Part shown: piece by piece, positions 26,778 to 35,410 of the stretch
How the letters are laid out: each line of letters begins with the position of its first letter
How positions within the stretch are numbered: position 1 is the stretch's first letter
Origin: Streptomyces sp. NBC_00414
Lineage (GTDB): Bacteria; Actinomycetota; Actinomycetes; Streptomycetales; Streptomycetaceae
NCBI RefSeq assembly: GCF_036038375.1
Contig: NZ_CP107935.1
Span: 4,650,001-4,714,000 of the forward strand
DNA: 64,000 nucleotides
Direction: 5' to 3'
Translations under genes and position numbers: made by a program
Notes under the pieces: model-generated
Told to the model about the DNA's origin: nothing
What the model saw: the letters and a program-made list of their open reading frames with translations, nothing else
The model's database searches: none

Positions 26778-27958
26778 CAGACCGCCACCTCCCCGCCGCC
26801 GAAGAGCCGCGCTTCCTCGGCCGCGTACGCGCGCAGCCGGTGCACCGGTCCGAAGAGCAGTTCGTCACCGGCCGCCCGCTTGAAGTACAGGTGCGCCTCG
26901 TGCTCCCAGGTGAACCCGATCCCGCCGTGCAGCTGGACGGATTCGGAGGCGCAGACGCGCAGCGCCTCCAGAGCCTGCGCGAGCGCGAGCCCACCGACCC
27001 TCTCCTTGCCCTCGGCGGTGGCCCAGGCCGCGTAGTAGGCGGCGGAGCGCGCGCCCTGGACCTGCACGTACAGGTCGGCGAGCCGGTGCTTCACCGCCTG
27101 GAACGACCCGATCGCCCGCCCGAACTGCTCACGCTGCTTGACGTACTCCACGGTCCGCTCCAGTACGCGGTCGGCGGCCCCGACGGCCTCCGCGGCGAGG
27201 ACGGCCGCGGCGGAGTCCCCCACGCGGGCGAGCACGGCGCCGACATCAGCGCGTTTCCCGTCCCCCAGTAACTCGGCTCTCACATCCCGCAGTTGGACAC
27301 GGCTCCGCGACCGGGTCTCGTCGAGGGAGGTCTGCCGTACGCGGGTCGCCCCCTCCCGCACGAGGAAGAAGAGGGTGCGCGAGCGGGCGAAGCCCCCGGT
27401 GTGCGCGGCGACGACCAGCAGGTCCGCGCTGTGCCCGTCGAGCACCTGGTCGGCCTGCCCGTACAGCCGCCACCCGCCGTCGGCCTGCCGCGCCTGTACG
27501 CCGCCGGCCCGCCCGCCGCCCGCCCAGTCGCCGCGGTTGTCGCCGGTGAGGCCGAGGGCGGTGGTCAGCCCGGCCCCCGGTACGGCGAGGGCGGCGGTGA
27601 GTTCGCCGGAGGCGAGACGGGGCAGCAGGGCGGCACGCTGGCTCCCGCTGCCGAGGGCGAGTACGAGAGGCGCGCTCAGGACGGCGGTCGCGAGCAGCGG
27701 GGAGGGGGCCAGGGCCCGCCCCAACTCCTCCGCGGCGAGTGCGAGTTCGGTGACCGTCGCTCCGACTCCCCCGTAGGCGTCGGGGAGTGCGAGGCCGGGC
27801 AGGCCGAGTCGCTGCGCGAGGGTTTCCCACAGGCCGGGGTCGTAGCCGTCCGCGGTCCGCACGGCGGCCCTGACCTCCTCCGGGCCACAGCGCTTGAGGA
27901 GCAGCTCACGCAGGGTGCGGCGGATCTGGTCCTGTTCCGCGGTGAAGGTTGCGTCCAT
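26777..27958 (-). CDS. Acyl-CoA dehydrogenase
   Basis: A 393-residue FAD-dependent dehydrogenase that introduces a double bond into an acyl-CoA. The N-terminal helical domain ends near LPDAYGGVGATVTELALAAE, and the C-terminal part has KQREQFGRAIGSFQAVKHRL and the family end block QLHGGIGFTWEHEAHLYFKR. GGAGGAG precedes the ATG. The catalytic base is not obvious at the usual Glu position, and such divergent FadE chains often work as heterotetramers with another subunit. It heads an operon with the F420-type reductase, under an operator at 28006-28020. Confidence 0.92.
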   Translation of the reverse strand: MDATFTAEQDQIRRTLRELLLKRCGPEEVRAAVRTADGYDPGLWETLAQRLGLPGLALPDAYGGVGATVTELALAAEELGRALAPSPLLATAVLSAPLVLALGSGSQRAALLPRLASGELTAALAVPGAGLTTALGLTGDNRGDWAGGGRAGGVQARQADGGWRLYGQADQVLDGHSADLLVVAAHTGGFARSRTLFFLVREGATRVRQTSLDETRSRSRVQLRDVRAELLGDGKRADVGAVLARVGDSAAAVLAAEAVGAADRVLERTVEYVKQREQFGRAIGSFQAVKHRLADLYVQVQGARSAAYYAAWATAEGKERVGGLALAQALEALRVCASESVQLHGGIGFTWEHEAHLYFKRAAGDELLFGPVHRLRAYAAEEARLFGGGEVAV

Positions 27959-28005
27959 CGGCGGGCTCCTCCCCGGGCCGGGTGTCCGGCGTCCGCTTCC
28001 CTGAT

Positions 28006-28020
28006 CTGACGGCCCGTCAT
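28006..28020. promoter_or_regulatory. Regulon operator, CTGACG-GCC-CGTCAT
   Basis: One mismatch to consensus. It lies 47 bp before the acyl-CoA dehydrogenase start on the minus strand, in the divergent promoter shared with the thiolase-fold gene. Confidence 0.7.
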
Positions 28021-28078
28021 ATTAGAGCGATGTCCACCAGATGCACAGGCCCACGACACCTCCCGCGCAGCCCTGTAT

Positions 28079-28093
28079 CTGATGTACCGTCAG
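28079..28093. promoter_or_regulatory. Regulon operator, CTGATG-TAC-CGTCAG, containing a TACCGT -10
   Basis: One mismatch to consensus. The TACCGT inside the site (28085-28090) would place a transcription start at about 28098, on the ATG at 28099, so the operator and -10 coincide and the mRNA is leaderless. Confidence 0.7.
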
Positions 28094-28098
28094 ATTCC

Positions 28099-29286
28099 AT
28101 GACCCCGAGACTCCGGCCCGGCCCGTCGCGGCGCGAGGTGGCCGTCGTCGGCGTGGCCCTCTCCGACTGCGGCCGCGTGGACGAGGCGACGCCGTACGCG
28201 CTGCACGCCCAGGCCGCCCGCAGGGCGCTGGCCGACTCGGGTCTCGACCGGTCGGTGATCGACGGCTTCGCCTCGGCGGGCCTCGGCACACTGGCGCCGA
28301 CCGAGGTGGCGGAGTACCTGGGCCTGCGTCCCACCTGGGTCGACTCGACGTCCGTCGGCGGATCGACGTGGGAGGTCATGGCGGCGCACGCGGCCGACGC
28401 GATCGCGGCGGGCCACGCCAACGCGGTCCTGCTGGTGTACGGGTCCACGGCCCGCGCGGACATCAGGGCGGGCCGCCGCACCGGCAACCTCTCCTTCGGC
28501 GCCCGGGGTCCGCTCCAGTTCGAGGTCCCGTACGGGCACACGCTCATCGCCAAGTACGCGATGGCCGCGCGGCGCCACATGCACCAATACGGCACCACGC
28601 TGGAGCAGTTGGCGTCGGTGGCCGTGCAGGCGCGGGAGAACGCGGCGCTCAACCCCGACGCGATGTTCCGCGACCCGATCACGGTCGACGACGTCCTGTC
28701 GGGCCCGATGATCGCGGACCCCTTCACCAAGCTGCACTGCTGTCTGCGGTCGGACGGCGGGGCGGCGGTGCTACTGGTGGCGGAGGAGTACGTACGGGAC
28801 TGCCGTACGGCCCCCGTCTGGGTCCTCGGCACCGGCGAGCACGTCTCGCACACGACGATGTCCGAGTGGCCGGACTTCACGGTGTCGCCGGCGGCGGTGA
28901 GCGGGCGGATCGCCTTCGAACGGGCGGGAGTCCGGCCCGGGGAGATCGACCTGGCGCAGATCTACGACGCCTTCACGTACATGACGCTCGTGACGCTGGA
29001 GGATCTCGGCTTCTGCGGGAAGGGGGAGGGCGGGGCGTTCGTGGAGAAGGGGCGGTTGCGGGTGGCGGGCGGGGAGCTGCCGGTCAACACGGACGGGGGC
29101 GGGCTGTCGGCGCAGCATCCCGGGATGCGGGGGCTGTTCCTGCTGGTCGAGGCGGTACGGCAGCTGCGCGGCGAGGCGGGTGACCGGCAGGTCCACCGCG
29201 GTGGCGGACGCCTGCCCGAACTGGCGGTGGCGTCGGGGACGGGCGGATGGTTCTGCTCGTCGGCGACGGTGGTGCTGGGGCGGTAA
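28099..29286 (+). CDS. Thiolase-fold lipid-transfer-type protein lacking the usual Cys
   Basis: A 395-residue thiolase-fold protein related to the one at 19.3 kb. The start is ATG 28099, 5 bp after the operator and with no ribosome site. Family landmarks: VAVVGVALSDCGRVDE, SVGGSTWEVMAAHAADAI and QIYDAFTYMTLVTLEDLGFC followed by GKGEGGAF. The region that holds the nucleophilic Cys in true thiolases reads GGSTWE here, so Claisen chemistry is unlikely and a retro-aldolase role, as in Ltp2-type proteins, is more plausible. No DUF35 gene is adjacent; an orphan DUF35 at 39.4 kb is under the same operator family. Confidence 0.88.
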   Translation: MTPRLRPGPSRREVAVVGVALSDCGRVDEATPYALHAQAARRALADSGLDRSVIDGFASAGLGTLAPTEVAEYLGLRPTWVDSTSVGGSTWEVMAAHAADAIAAGHANAVLLVYGSTARADIRAGRRTGNLSFGARGPLQFEVPYGHTLIAKYAMAARRHMHQYGTTLEQLASVAVQARENAALNPDAMFRDPITVDDVLSGPMIADPFTKLHCCLRSDGGAAVLLVAEEYVRDCRTAPVWVLGTGEHVSHTTMSEWPDFTVSPAAVSGRIAFERAGVRPGEIDLAQIYDAFTYMTLVTLEDLGFCGKGEGGAFVEKGRLRVAGGELPVNTDGGGLSAQHPGMRGLFLLVEAVRQLRGEAGDRQVHRGGGRLPELAVASGTGGWFCSSATVVLGR

Positions 29287-29364
29287 CGGGGTGGCCTCCG
29301 GCCGGGGTGGGGGGTGGGGATGGCTCCGGCCGGGGTGTCGACTGCGGGCCGACGGGGGCTGGGT

Positions 29365-29804
29365 GCGCAGTTCCCCGCGCCCCTAGGGGGGTGGGGGTGT
29401 CTGGTGGTGTGTTGGGTGCGGGCCGTGCGTGGCTGAGTGCGCCGTTCCCCGCGCCCCTAGGGGGTGGGGGGTCCGGCAGGTTGTCGGCTGCGGGCCGTGC
29501 GTGGCTGAGTGCGCCGTTCCCCGCGCCCCTGGGTGGGTCGGGGTGTCGGTGGGTTGTTGGCTGCGGGGCCTCTTGGGCCCGGGAGCAGGCAGGCGGGCCC
29601 GCTTTTAGGGGCGCGGGGAACTGCGCACCCAGCCCCGGCCGGGCCGCACCCGACGAACTCGCCGACCGGAGTGGGCGCACAGACCCGCCTTCAAGGGGCG
29701 CGGGGAACTGCGCGACCAGCCCCCACCGGCCCGCACCCGACAAATCCCCGCGCCGACCGAAGCAGGCGCACAGACCCGCCTTCAAGGGGCGCGGGGAACT
29801 GCGC
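29365..29804. repeat. Repeat block B: six copies of the GC-rich intergenic element
   Basis: The 567-bp gap 29287-29853 has no gene. It holds three forward copies (GCGCAGTTCCCCGCGCCCCT or the GCGCCGTTCC variant, near 29365, 29436 and 29508) and then three inverted copies (near 29606, 29692 and 29785), so the block is an imperfect palindrome. Positions 29542-29658 are an inverted, nearly identical copy of blocks at 32773-32893 and 35543-35663. Confidence 0.85.
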
Positions 29805-29853
29805 GATCAAGCCCCACCGGCCCGCAGCCGACGGACCACGCACCGCCCCTGCG

Positions 29854-30465
29854 CTAAGGGGCCGGGTGGGTCAGGGAGGCCAGGACTATTGTCTGGGCCG
29901 CGCGGACCGTGGCCGCAAAAGCGTCAGGGTCCCTGCCGACCCGCTCGGCCCCCGCACGCATCGCCCCCGACAACAGCTCCACCACAAGCCGCACATCACC
30001 CACGTCCCGAAACTCCCCGCCCGCGACACCGTCCCGGACGACGTCCTCCACCGTGAGGACGATCGCGTGGAACGGATTGTCGGGCCCGTCCGGCAACTCC
30101 GCGACCAGCGCCCCGTTCCCCGGCCGGAACATCGGCTGCATGGCCCGGTCCATGGACGCCTCCAGGACCGCCTCGACGATCTCCCGCATCCGCACCGCCG
30201 CCGGCTCCGCGGACCGCCCGGCGATCGCCGCCACCCGCTCGACCGCGGGCCGACTCGCCCTCTCGGTCAGCGCCAGGACCAGGGCGCTCTTGTCACGCGC
30301 GTAGTTGTACAGGGTGTTGCGCGCGAGCCCGGCCCGGGCCGCGATATGGCCCATGTTGATCGAGTCGTAGTCGCGCTCCAGCAGCAGCTGCCGCGTCGCC
30401 TCGGCGAGGTCGGCCCACACCATCTCGTGGTGTTCCTCGATGCTGGCTCCCCGAATACGCGGCAT
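29854..30465 (-). CDS. TetR-family regulator
   Basis: A 203-residue TetR protein with the helix-turn-helix SINMGHIAARAGLARNTLYN followed by YARDKSALVLAL. The start at 30465 has AAGGAG 10 bp upstream. It is second in a two-gene unit with the SnoaL-like gene upstream (66-bp gap), whose promoter carries a 37-bp perfect palindrome. It probably represses its own operon (inference). The C-terminal domain is unremarkable for the family. Confidence 0.9.
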   Translation of the reverse strand: MPRIRGASIEEHHEMVWADLAEATRQLLLERDYDSINMGHIAARAGLARNTLYNYARDKSALVLALTERASRPAVERVAAIAGRSAEPAAVRMREIVEAVLEASMDRAMQPMFRPGNGALVAELPDGPDNPFHAIVLTVEDVVRDGVAGGEFRDVGDVRLVVELLSGAMRAGAERVGRDPDAFAATVRAAQTIVLASLTHPAP

Positions 30466-30530
30466 CCGGTCATTCTCCTTCCACCGCGGCTCCCCCGTCG
30501 CCCGGGGTCGAGCCCTCGCCGCCAGAGCTC

Positions 30531-30992
30531 CTACTCGGCGGGCAGGGCCGCGCTCACCAGGTGCGCGTTCTCCTGATAGGTCGCGGTGAGTTTCACACGG
30601 CTGAAGCGCCAGCCGTCCGCCGTACGGACCGCCTCGTTGTCGTAGAAGCCGACCACCAGCCAGCGGTTGGGCCCGCCGGCGGGGAGCTCCGCCGGGAGCC
30701 AGTGCTCGGCACGGACGTGCGCGTGGATCGTCGCGCGGTCGCCGTCGATCTCGACGACATGGCCCGTGATGGCGTGGTGAGTCGCCACGAAGCGCGCGAA
30801 GGCACCGCGGAGGACCTCGACGTAGTCACCGAGCGGCGTTTCCATCGGCGGCATGCCGGTGACCGACTCGAAATCGATCGTGAACGGGTCTGCGTGCACG
30901 AGCCCGGGCAGCTCGTCGAACTCCTTCTTGTCCGCGATGTCTGCGTAGCGGCCGAAGAGCTGGATGATTTCGGCGTGATCGGTGGCGTTCAC
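30531..30992 (-). CDS. SnoaL-like (NTF2-fold) protein
   Basis: A 153-residue SnoaL-like domain protein. I choose the GTG at 30992 (VNATDHAEIIQLFGRYADIA) because GAGAGAGG lies just upstream and the family homology begins there; upstream in-frame codons run into the palindrome. Core features are FTIDFESVTGMPP, ATHHAITGHVVEIDGDRATI and FYDNEAVRTADGWRFSRVKL, typical of the SnoaL_4 group used as dehydratases, isomerases or cyclases on aromatic or steroid-like ligands. It is co-transcribed with the TetR gene that follows. Confidence 0.88.
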   Translation of the reverse strand: MNATDHAEIIQLFGRYADIADKKEFDELPGLVHADPFTIDFESVTGMPPMETPLGDYVEVLRGAFARFVATHHAITGHVVEIDGDRATIHAHVRAEHWLPAELPAGGPNRWLVVGFYDNEAVRTADGWRFSRVKLTATYQENAHLVSAALPAE

Positions 30993-31025
30993 GAGCGGTA
31001 CCTCTCTCCATGTCCATACTTTTAT

Positions 31026-31062
31026 GCGACAACCTGTCGTAAACATTACGACAGGTTGTCGC
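31026..31062. promoter_or_regulatory. 37-bp perfect palindromic operator
   Basis: The arms 31026-31042 (GCGACAACCTGTCGTAA) and 31046-31062 are exact complements around an ACA centre. Each arm contains its own smaller dyad, CGACA-N3-TGTCG, so two dimers could bind side by side. It lies 34 bp upstream of the SnoaL/TetR unit start. Confidence 0.8.
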
Positions 31063-31086
31063 GAAAGCAAGTCATGAAGAGCGCCG

Positions 31087-31737
31087 CTACGCCCCGTCGC
31101 CGACGTTCGCGACCATGCGTACGAGGGTGTCGACGAGCTCGTCCGCGGTGGTGCGCAGCCCGTCCGTGTCGAGGTGGCCGCTCAGCTCCATGTCCGCGAT
31201 GCCGTGGGCACCGGCCAGCAGCAGGGCGCCGTAGTGCGGCGTGTTCCGCTCCCCGACGAGGTCGGTGACGATGGCCAGGAACTCGCCCTGGAAACGTCCG
31301 GCCGCGCGCATACGGTCCAGAGCCGGGTCGTTCGCCGGCCCGCACAGCTGACGCCGGACGTGATCGAGCCCTTCGCCGAGCTCCTCGGGGCGGTGTCCGC
31401 GGCGCCTGAACAGCATCAGGTAGAGGTGCGGCTGCTCCCGGCCGAAGCCGATGAGGGCGCGCAGGGCGCCGCGCAGCTTCTCGGAGGTCGACGGGGCCGG
31501 ATCGGTCCGCAGGGTGTGCACCTGGTCGGCGATCCGCTCCCACCCCTCGGTCACGACGGCGGTCAGCAGGCTGTCCTTGCCCGTGAAATGCCGGTACGGC
31601 GCCCCTCGGCTCACACCGGCCCGCGCGCCCACCTCCCGCAGGGTGACGGCCTCGGGCCCGCCGAGGTCGAGGAGCTCGGCGGCGGCGTCGAGCAGAGCAC
31701 GGCGGGTGGCGGCGGCGGATTCCGCTCGGGTGACCAT
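31087..31737 (-). CDS. TetR-family regulator
   Basis: A 216-residue TetR protein; two more in-frame ATGs (31746, 31749) lie upstream but fall within a TATGAT -10 element, so 31737 is preferred. The helix-turn-helix is VTLREVGARAGVSRGAPYRH followed by FTGKDSLLTAVV, typical of the TetR group with the WHG-type C-terminal domain. It is divergent from the frameshifted SDR gene. Two TGACANCGTCA dyads in the shared promoter region are its probable operators. Confidence 0.9.
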   Translation of the reverse strand: MVTRAESAAATRRALLDAAAELLDLGGPEAVTLREVGARAGVSRGAPYRHFTGKDSLLTAVVTEGWERIADQVHTLRTDPAPSTSEKLRGALRALIGFGREQPHLYLMLFRRRGHRPEELGEGLDHVRRQLCGPANDPALDRMRAAGRFQGEFLAIVTDLVGERNTPHYGALLLAGAHGIADMELSGHLDTDGLRTTADELVDTLVRMVANVGDGA

Positions 31738-31754
31738 GGCTCCCATCATACAGT

Positions 31755-31800
31755 TGACAGCGTCACCTGAACCGGTACCGTAACCAAGGTGACAACGTCA
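31755..31800. promoter_or_regulatory. Two TGACANCGTCA operators and SDR promoter
   Basis: TGACAGCGTCA (31755-31765) and TGACAACGTCA (31790-31800) lie 35 bp apart. Between them are TTGACA (31754-31759) and TACCGT (31776-31781) with a 16-bp spacer, which predicts a transcript start on the GTG at 31789. The first operator also falls in the spacer of the divergent TetR promoter. Confidence 0.6.
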
Positions 31801-32677
31801 TCCGAAAATCATGAGCCCCAGAAGCTGATCGTCGTGACCGGCGCCTCCACGGGCATGGGCGCTTCCGCGGCCCGCGAACTGGCTCGTCAGGGCTTCCACG
31901 TCCTGGCCGGCGTGCGCCGACGCCATCCGGGCGCCCGGCATCGAGCCGGTCATCCTCGACATCACCGAGCCCGAGCAGGTGGCAGCGCTCGCCGCGCGGG
32001 TCGCCGAGGACCCGCGCGCCCTGCACGCACTCGTCAACAACGCCGGTATCCAGGTGAACGCCCCGGTCGAAGCCCTGCCGATGGCGGAGTGGCGGCGGGT
32101 GTTCGAAGTCAACCTGTTCGGCCACATCGCCCTCACCCAGGCACTCCTGCCTGCCCTGCTGCGCAGCAAGGGCCGCGTGATCAACATCAGTTCGGTCGGC
32201 GGCAAGGTCGCCATGGCCACGTACGGGGCGTACGCGGGCGCGAAGTTCGCGATGGAGGCGGTCAGTGATTCGCTCCGCCGGGAGATGGCGCCGATGGGTG
32301 TGCGGGTGGTCGTGATCCAGCCCGGCGGCGTTCGTACGGAGATGGCCGCCCGCGGGATCGAGACGGCGAACCGGTTGGCCGCCCGGATGACGCCGGAGCA
32401 TGACGCGCGCTACGGCGGTCTGGTCCGGGCGAACAACAGGTTCATGGCCTCGGGTACGGCGTCGGGTCTGACCGCCGATGCCGCCGCCCGGGTCATCGCG
32501 AAGGCCGTGACGGTGCGGAGGCCGCGCACGCGCTACACGGCGGGTCTGGACGCCGCGGTGATCACTCGGCTGGTCCGGATGCTGTCCGATCGGACGCTGG
32601 ACCGGATCCTCGCGACGAACCTCCGCCGCCACCACCCGAAGCGCTCCGCGACCCAGGAGGCAGTCCTGGCCCCCTGA
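31789..32677 (+). pseudogene. Short-chain dehydrogenase with one frameshift
   Basis: The first part (GTG 31789; KLIVVTGASTGMGASAARE) is a standard SDR cofactor motif in frame 1. After HVLAGVRR, at about 31915-31930, sense continues only in the next frame: DAIRAPGIEPVILDITEPEQ, then VNNAGIQVNAPVE, ISSVGGKVA, and the catalytic YGAYAGAKFAMEAV, to the stop at 32677. Both halves are well conserved and nothing else is damaged, so either the gene is freshly inactivated or the assembly has a one-base error. Intact, it would be an SDR of about 295 residues controlled by the divergent TetR. Confidence 0.85.
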
Positions 32678-32718
32678 CCGGGCGAGGTCTGTCGAGTGCG
32701 GGCCGGTGGGGCTTGATC

Positions 32719-33065
32719 GCGCAGTTCCCCGCGCCCCTTAGAGGCGAGCCTGCGCACCCACTCCGGTCTGCGCGTGGTTCGTCGGGTGCGGCCCGGCCGG
32801 GGCTGGGTGCGCAGTTCCCCGCGCCCCTAAAAGCGGGCCCGCCTGCCTGCTCCCGGGCCCAAGACGCCCCGCAGCCAACAACCCACCGACACCCCACCCA
32901 GGGGCGCGGGGAACGGCGCACCCAGCCACACACGACCCGCAGCCGACAACCTGCCGGACCCCCCACCCCCTAGGGGCGCGGGGAACGGCGCACCCAGCCC
33001 CCGTCGGCCCGCACCCGACACCCCGGCCGGAGTCCACCACCCCCCAGGGGCGCGGGGAACGGCGC
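32719..33065. repeat. Repeat block C: five copies of the GC-rich intergenic element
   Basis: Two forward copies (about 32719 and 32810) face three inverted ones (about 32901, 32972 and 33047). The 32773-32893 part matches 35543-35663 at 120 of 121 bases and the inverse of 29542-29658 with about one mismatch. The rest of the 32678-33298 gap has no gene. It includes an 8-bp hairpin (GAGGGTCG-AA-CGACCCTC near 33200) and a TAGTGT -10-like element near 33193, probably the endopeptidase promoter. Confidence 0.85.
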
Positions 33066-33298
33066 GGCCAGCCCTCACCCGCCCGCCGCCGAACAGCCGG
33101 GCCCCGCCCCAAAGGCGTACGGCAAAAGAAAAGTTGCCTGCGGGCAGGTTGACACGCGTGGGGACGCAGGGGCCGGGGAGAAGAGGGAAGGTAGTGTGTT
33201 CGAGGGTCGAACGACCCTCCGCACAAACCGCGGTGGCGACAGCGACACGCAAGAAGTCCGCCCGAGCAACCCGCACGTGACCTCTGAAAGTGGAGCTG

Positions 33299-34441
33299 AT
33301 GAACGTGTCGACCGGCGGCAGACGGTTGCGGAGTCGCGCCACCATAACCACCCTCGCCTTCACCATCGCCCTGATATCCGGCCCGAGTTACGCGGCCCCC
33401 GGCGACCCCGACCCCCAGAGCGACAAGTCGATCGAGGACATCCGCACCGAACTGGACGGCCTCTACCGCACGGCGGAGATCGCCACCGAGGCGTACAACA
33501 CCGCGAACGAGAAGGCCACCAAGCAGGAGAAGCGGCTCAAGTCCCTCCGCAAGGGCCTGGCCCGCGCCGAGGACCGGGTGGACGATCTGCACGAACTCGG
33601 CGGCGCCGCAGCCCGGTCGCAGTACCGCGGAGGTGATCTCGCCGCCACCGGTATCCAGTTGCTGCTCGGCGACCACCCCGACCAGGCCCTGAACGAGGCG
33701 TCCCAGGCCCGTCAGGTCATGCGCAGCCTGGTCAACGTCTCCGAGTCCCAGAAGACCGCCCGCGCGGAACTGAGCCGGCAGACCGACGACGCCGCGAAGG
33801 AACTGCGGAAGCTGAAGAGCAGCCGCGAGGACAAGGCCGAGGCGAAGCAGAAGATCGAGGGGAAGATCGCCGAGGCCGAGCAGATCGAGGCGGGCCTTGA
33901 GAAGGAAGAGACCCGCAAGCTCGCCCAGTTGGAAAAGCGGAAGGCCGAGGAAGCCGAGTCCCGGTGGACGGCGTCGGGCGGCGGGACGGGCGGCGGCACC
34001 TCGACCGGAAGCGGAAACGGAAACGGCTCCGGGAACGGGGGCGGAACCGGGAACGGCCCGGTCGGCGGCGGTGGCGGGACGACGGCGACCGGCGCGGCCG
34101 CGAAGGCCGTCAACTTCGCGATGGCCCAGATCGGGAAACCGTACGGGTGGGGCGCCGTGGGCCCCTCGGCGTACGACTGCTCGGGACTCACCTCCGTGGC
34201 CTGGGCACGGGCGGGGCACCCCATACCCCGTACGTCACAGGCGCAGTGGGCGGGACTGACCCGCGTCAGCCTGTCGTCCGCGCGGCCCGGAGACCTGATC
34301 ATCTACTTCAACGACGCCACCCACGTGGGCATGTACATCGGGGGCGGGAAGATCGTCCACGCCCCACGGCCCGGACGCTCGATCACCACCGCTCCGGCCG
34401 CCTCGATGTCCATTCTCGGCGTCGTCCGACCTGGAGTATGA
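33299..34441 (+). CDS. Secreted NlpC/P60 peptidoglycan endopeptidase
   Basis: A 380-residue secreted cell-wall hydrolase. ATG 33299 is chosen, but GTG 33305 has better spacing (9 bp) from GGAG, and an in-frame GTG at 33290 is also possible. The signal peptide runs from the basic GGRRLRSRA through LAFTIALISG to SYAAP. Then come coiled-coil helices (about 35-225, rich in Glu, Lys, Ala), a Gly/Ser/Asn linker, and the C-terminal NlpC/P60 domain with the catalytic Cys in YDCSGLTSVAWA and His in ATHVGMYIGGG. It cleaves stem peptides outside the membrane, like RipA-type enzymes. The next gene starts 4 bp after its stop. Confidence 0.92.
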   Translation: MNVSTGGRRLRSRATITTLAFTIALISGPSYAAPGDPDPQSDKSIEDIRTELDGLYRTAEIATEAYNTANEKATKQEKRLKSLRKGLARAEDRVDDLHELGGAAARSQYRGGDLAATGIQLLLGDHPDQALNEASQARQVMRSLVNVSESQKTARAELSRQTDDAAKELRKLKSSREDKAEAKQKIEGKIAEAEQIEAGLEKEETRKLAQLEKRKAEEAESRWTASGGGTGGGTSTGSGNGNGSGNGGGTGNGPVGGGGGTTATGAAAKAVNFAMAQIGKPYGWGAVGPSAYDCSGLTSVAWARAGHPIPRTSQAQWAGLTRVSLSSARPGDLIIYFNDATHVGMYIGGGKIVHAPRPGRSITTAPAASMSILGVVRPGV

Positions 34442-34445
34442 GCGG

Positions 34446-35360
34446 ATGTCCCACTCGCTGACACCCCGTGACACGGGAAACCTGCCCGCGCTCGCCGCAC
34501 GGCCGCTGATCCGCCTCGACGCCTACGTGGCCGAGGACGGGTCGACCGTAGTCAACGGCCATCTGCTGGAGATGGGCGGCAGCGGCAGACGAAAGCCGAA
34601 CGAAACGATCCTCGACGCCATCGCCATGTTCGCCCGCACCCTGGGGGCCCCGGTGGCGGCCACCGTCATCGACCGCACCGTGATGCAGGTGGCGCGCCTG
34701 CGGGTGTACCCCGACGGGTCGAGCCGGACCATCGCCGACGAGGACGATCTGCCGCCCGGGCTCGAACGCACCGCGGCGGAGGAGGAGGCGTTCCCTCCGC
34801 TCGCCCGTGTGGAGCGCATCATCCAGCACGCGCAGCACGAGGAACTGCATGCCGCGTTCGTCCTCGCCAGTGCGCTGCGGGAGCACCTCACGCTGCGCCG
34901 GGGCGCGGAGGACGATCTCTCGCTGGAGGCGCGGGCGATAGAGGCGTACCTCGCGTATCTGCGCGCCGACTACACGCTCTCCATCACTCTCGCGCTGACG
35001 GTCGCGCGCATCCGCTGCCGTACGGATCTGAACCGGGCGGCGCCCGATGTGGCGCGGGCCACCGCGGCGTGGCAGCGGCTGATGGACGAGGGGCAGGTGG
35101 CCACGCGGGGGCAGGAGTTGCTGCACATGTGGGAGCGGTTGTCCGCGGAGGGGTTGTTGCTGGAACCGGCGCACCAGGCGATGGCGCACACCGTCCGGAG
35201 CCGGCTCGACCAGCGGGGGCGGCCTGTGCCGGCTCCCGCACCGGTTCCGGCGCTGCCCGTGGGCCACAGCCCGATGGCACCCGAGGACAAGCCCCTCAAG
35301 CCCACGCGCCGGGGCCTGCGCCGCTTCACCCGCAAACCAGGCAGAACCCCGGCCCCCTAG
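34446..35360 (+). CDS. Hypothetical protein after the endopeptidase
   Basis: A 304-residue protein I do not recognise. No signal peptide or membrane segment is visible. Residues 15-90 look like a beta/alpha domain (LIRLDAYVAEDGSTVVNGHL, APVAATVIDRTVMQVARLRV), residues 110-250 are helical and rich in Ala, Leu, Arg and Glu, and the last 50 are a Pro-rich basic tail (PAPAPVPALPVG, RGLRRFTRKPGR). It starts 4 bp after the endopeptidase stop, so the two are co-transcribed. An N-terminal domain that binds ligand or nucleic acid is possible but unproven. Confidence 0.7.
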   Translation: MSHSLTPRDTGNLPALAARPLIRLDAYVAEDGSTVVNGHLLEMGGSGRRKPNETILDAIAMFARTLGAPVAATVIDRTVMQVARLRVYPDGSSRTIADEDDLPPGLERTAAEEEAFPPLARVERIIQHAQHEELHAAFVLASALREHLTLRRGAEDDLSLEARAIEAYLAYLRADYTLSITLALTVARIRCRTDLNRAAPDVARATAAWQRLMDEGQVATRGQELLHMWERLSAEGLLLEPAHQAMAHTVRSRLDQRGRPVPAPAPVPALPVGHSPMAPEDKPLKPTRRGLRRFTRKPGRTPAP

Positions 35361-35410
35361 GGGGTACCGGGTACGCAGTCCATCGACCGGCGACCCGGCG
35401 GGGGCTTCTC

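Noticed and set aside
29247-30576. Open frames running through repeat block B
   Set aside because: They are made of repeated PRAPxGAGNCAxSP-like translations of the GC-rich element and carry no gene-like signal.
33180-33298. c-di-AMP (ydaO-type) riboswitch before the NlpC/P60 gene
   Set aside because: Many Streptomyces cell-wall hydrolase genes have one, but the conserved core of that riboswitch is not visible here; only a simple hairpin is present.
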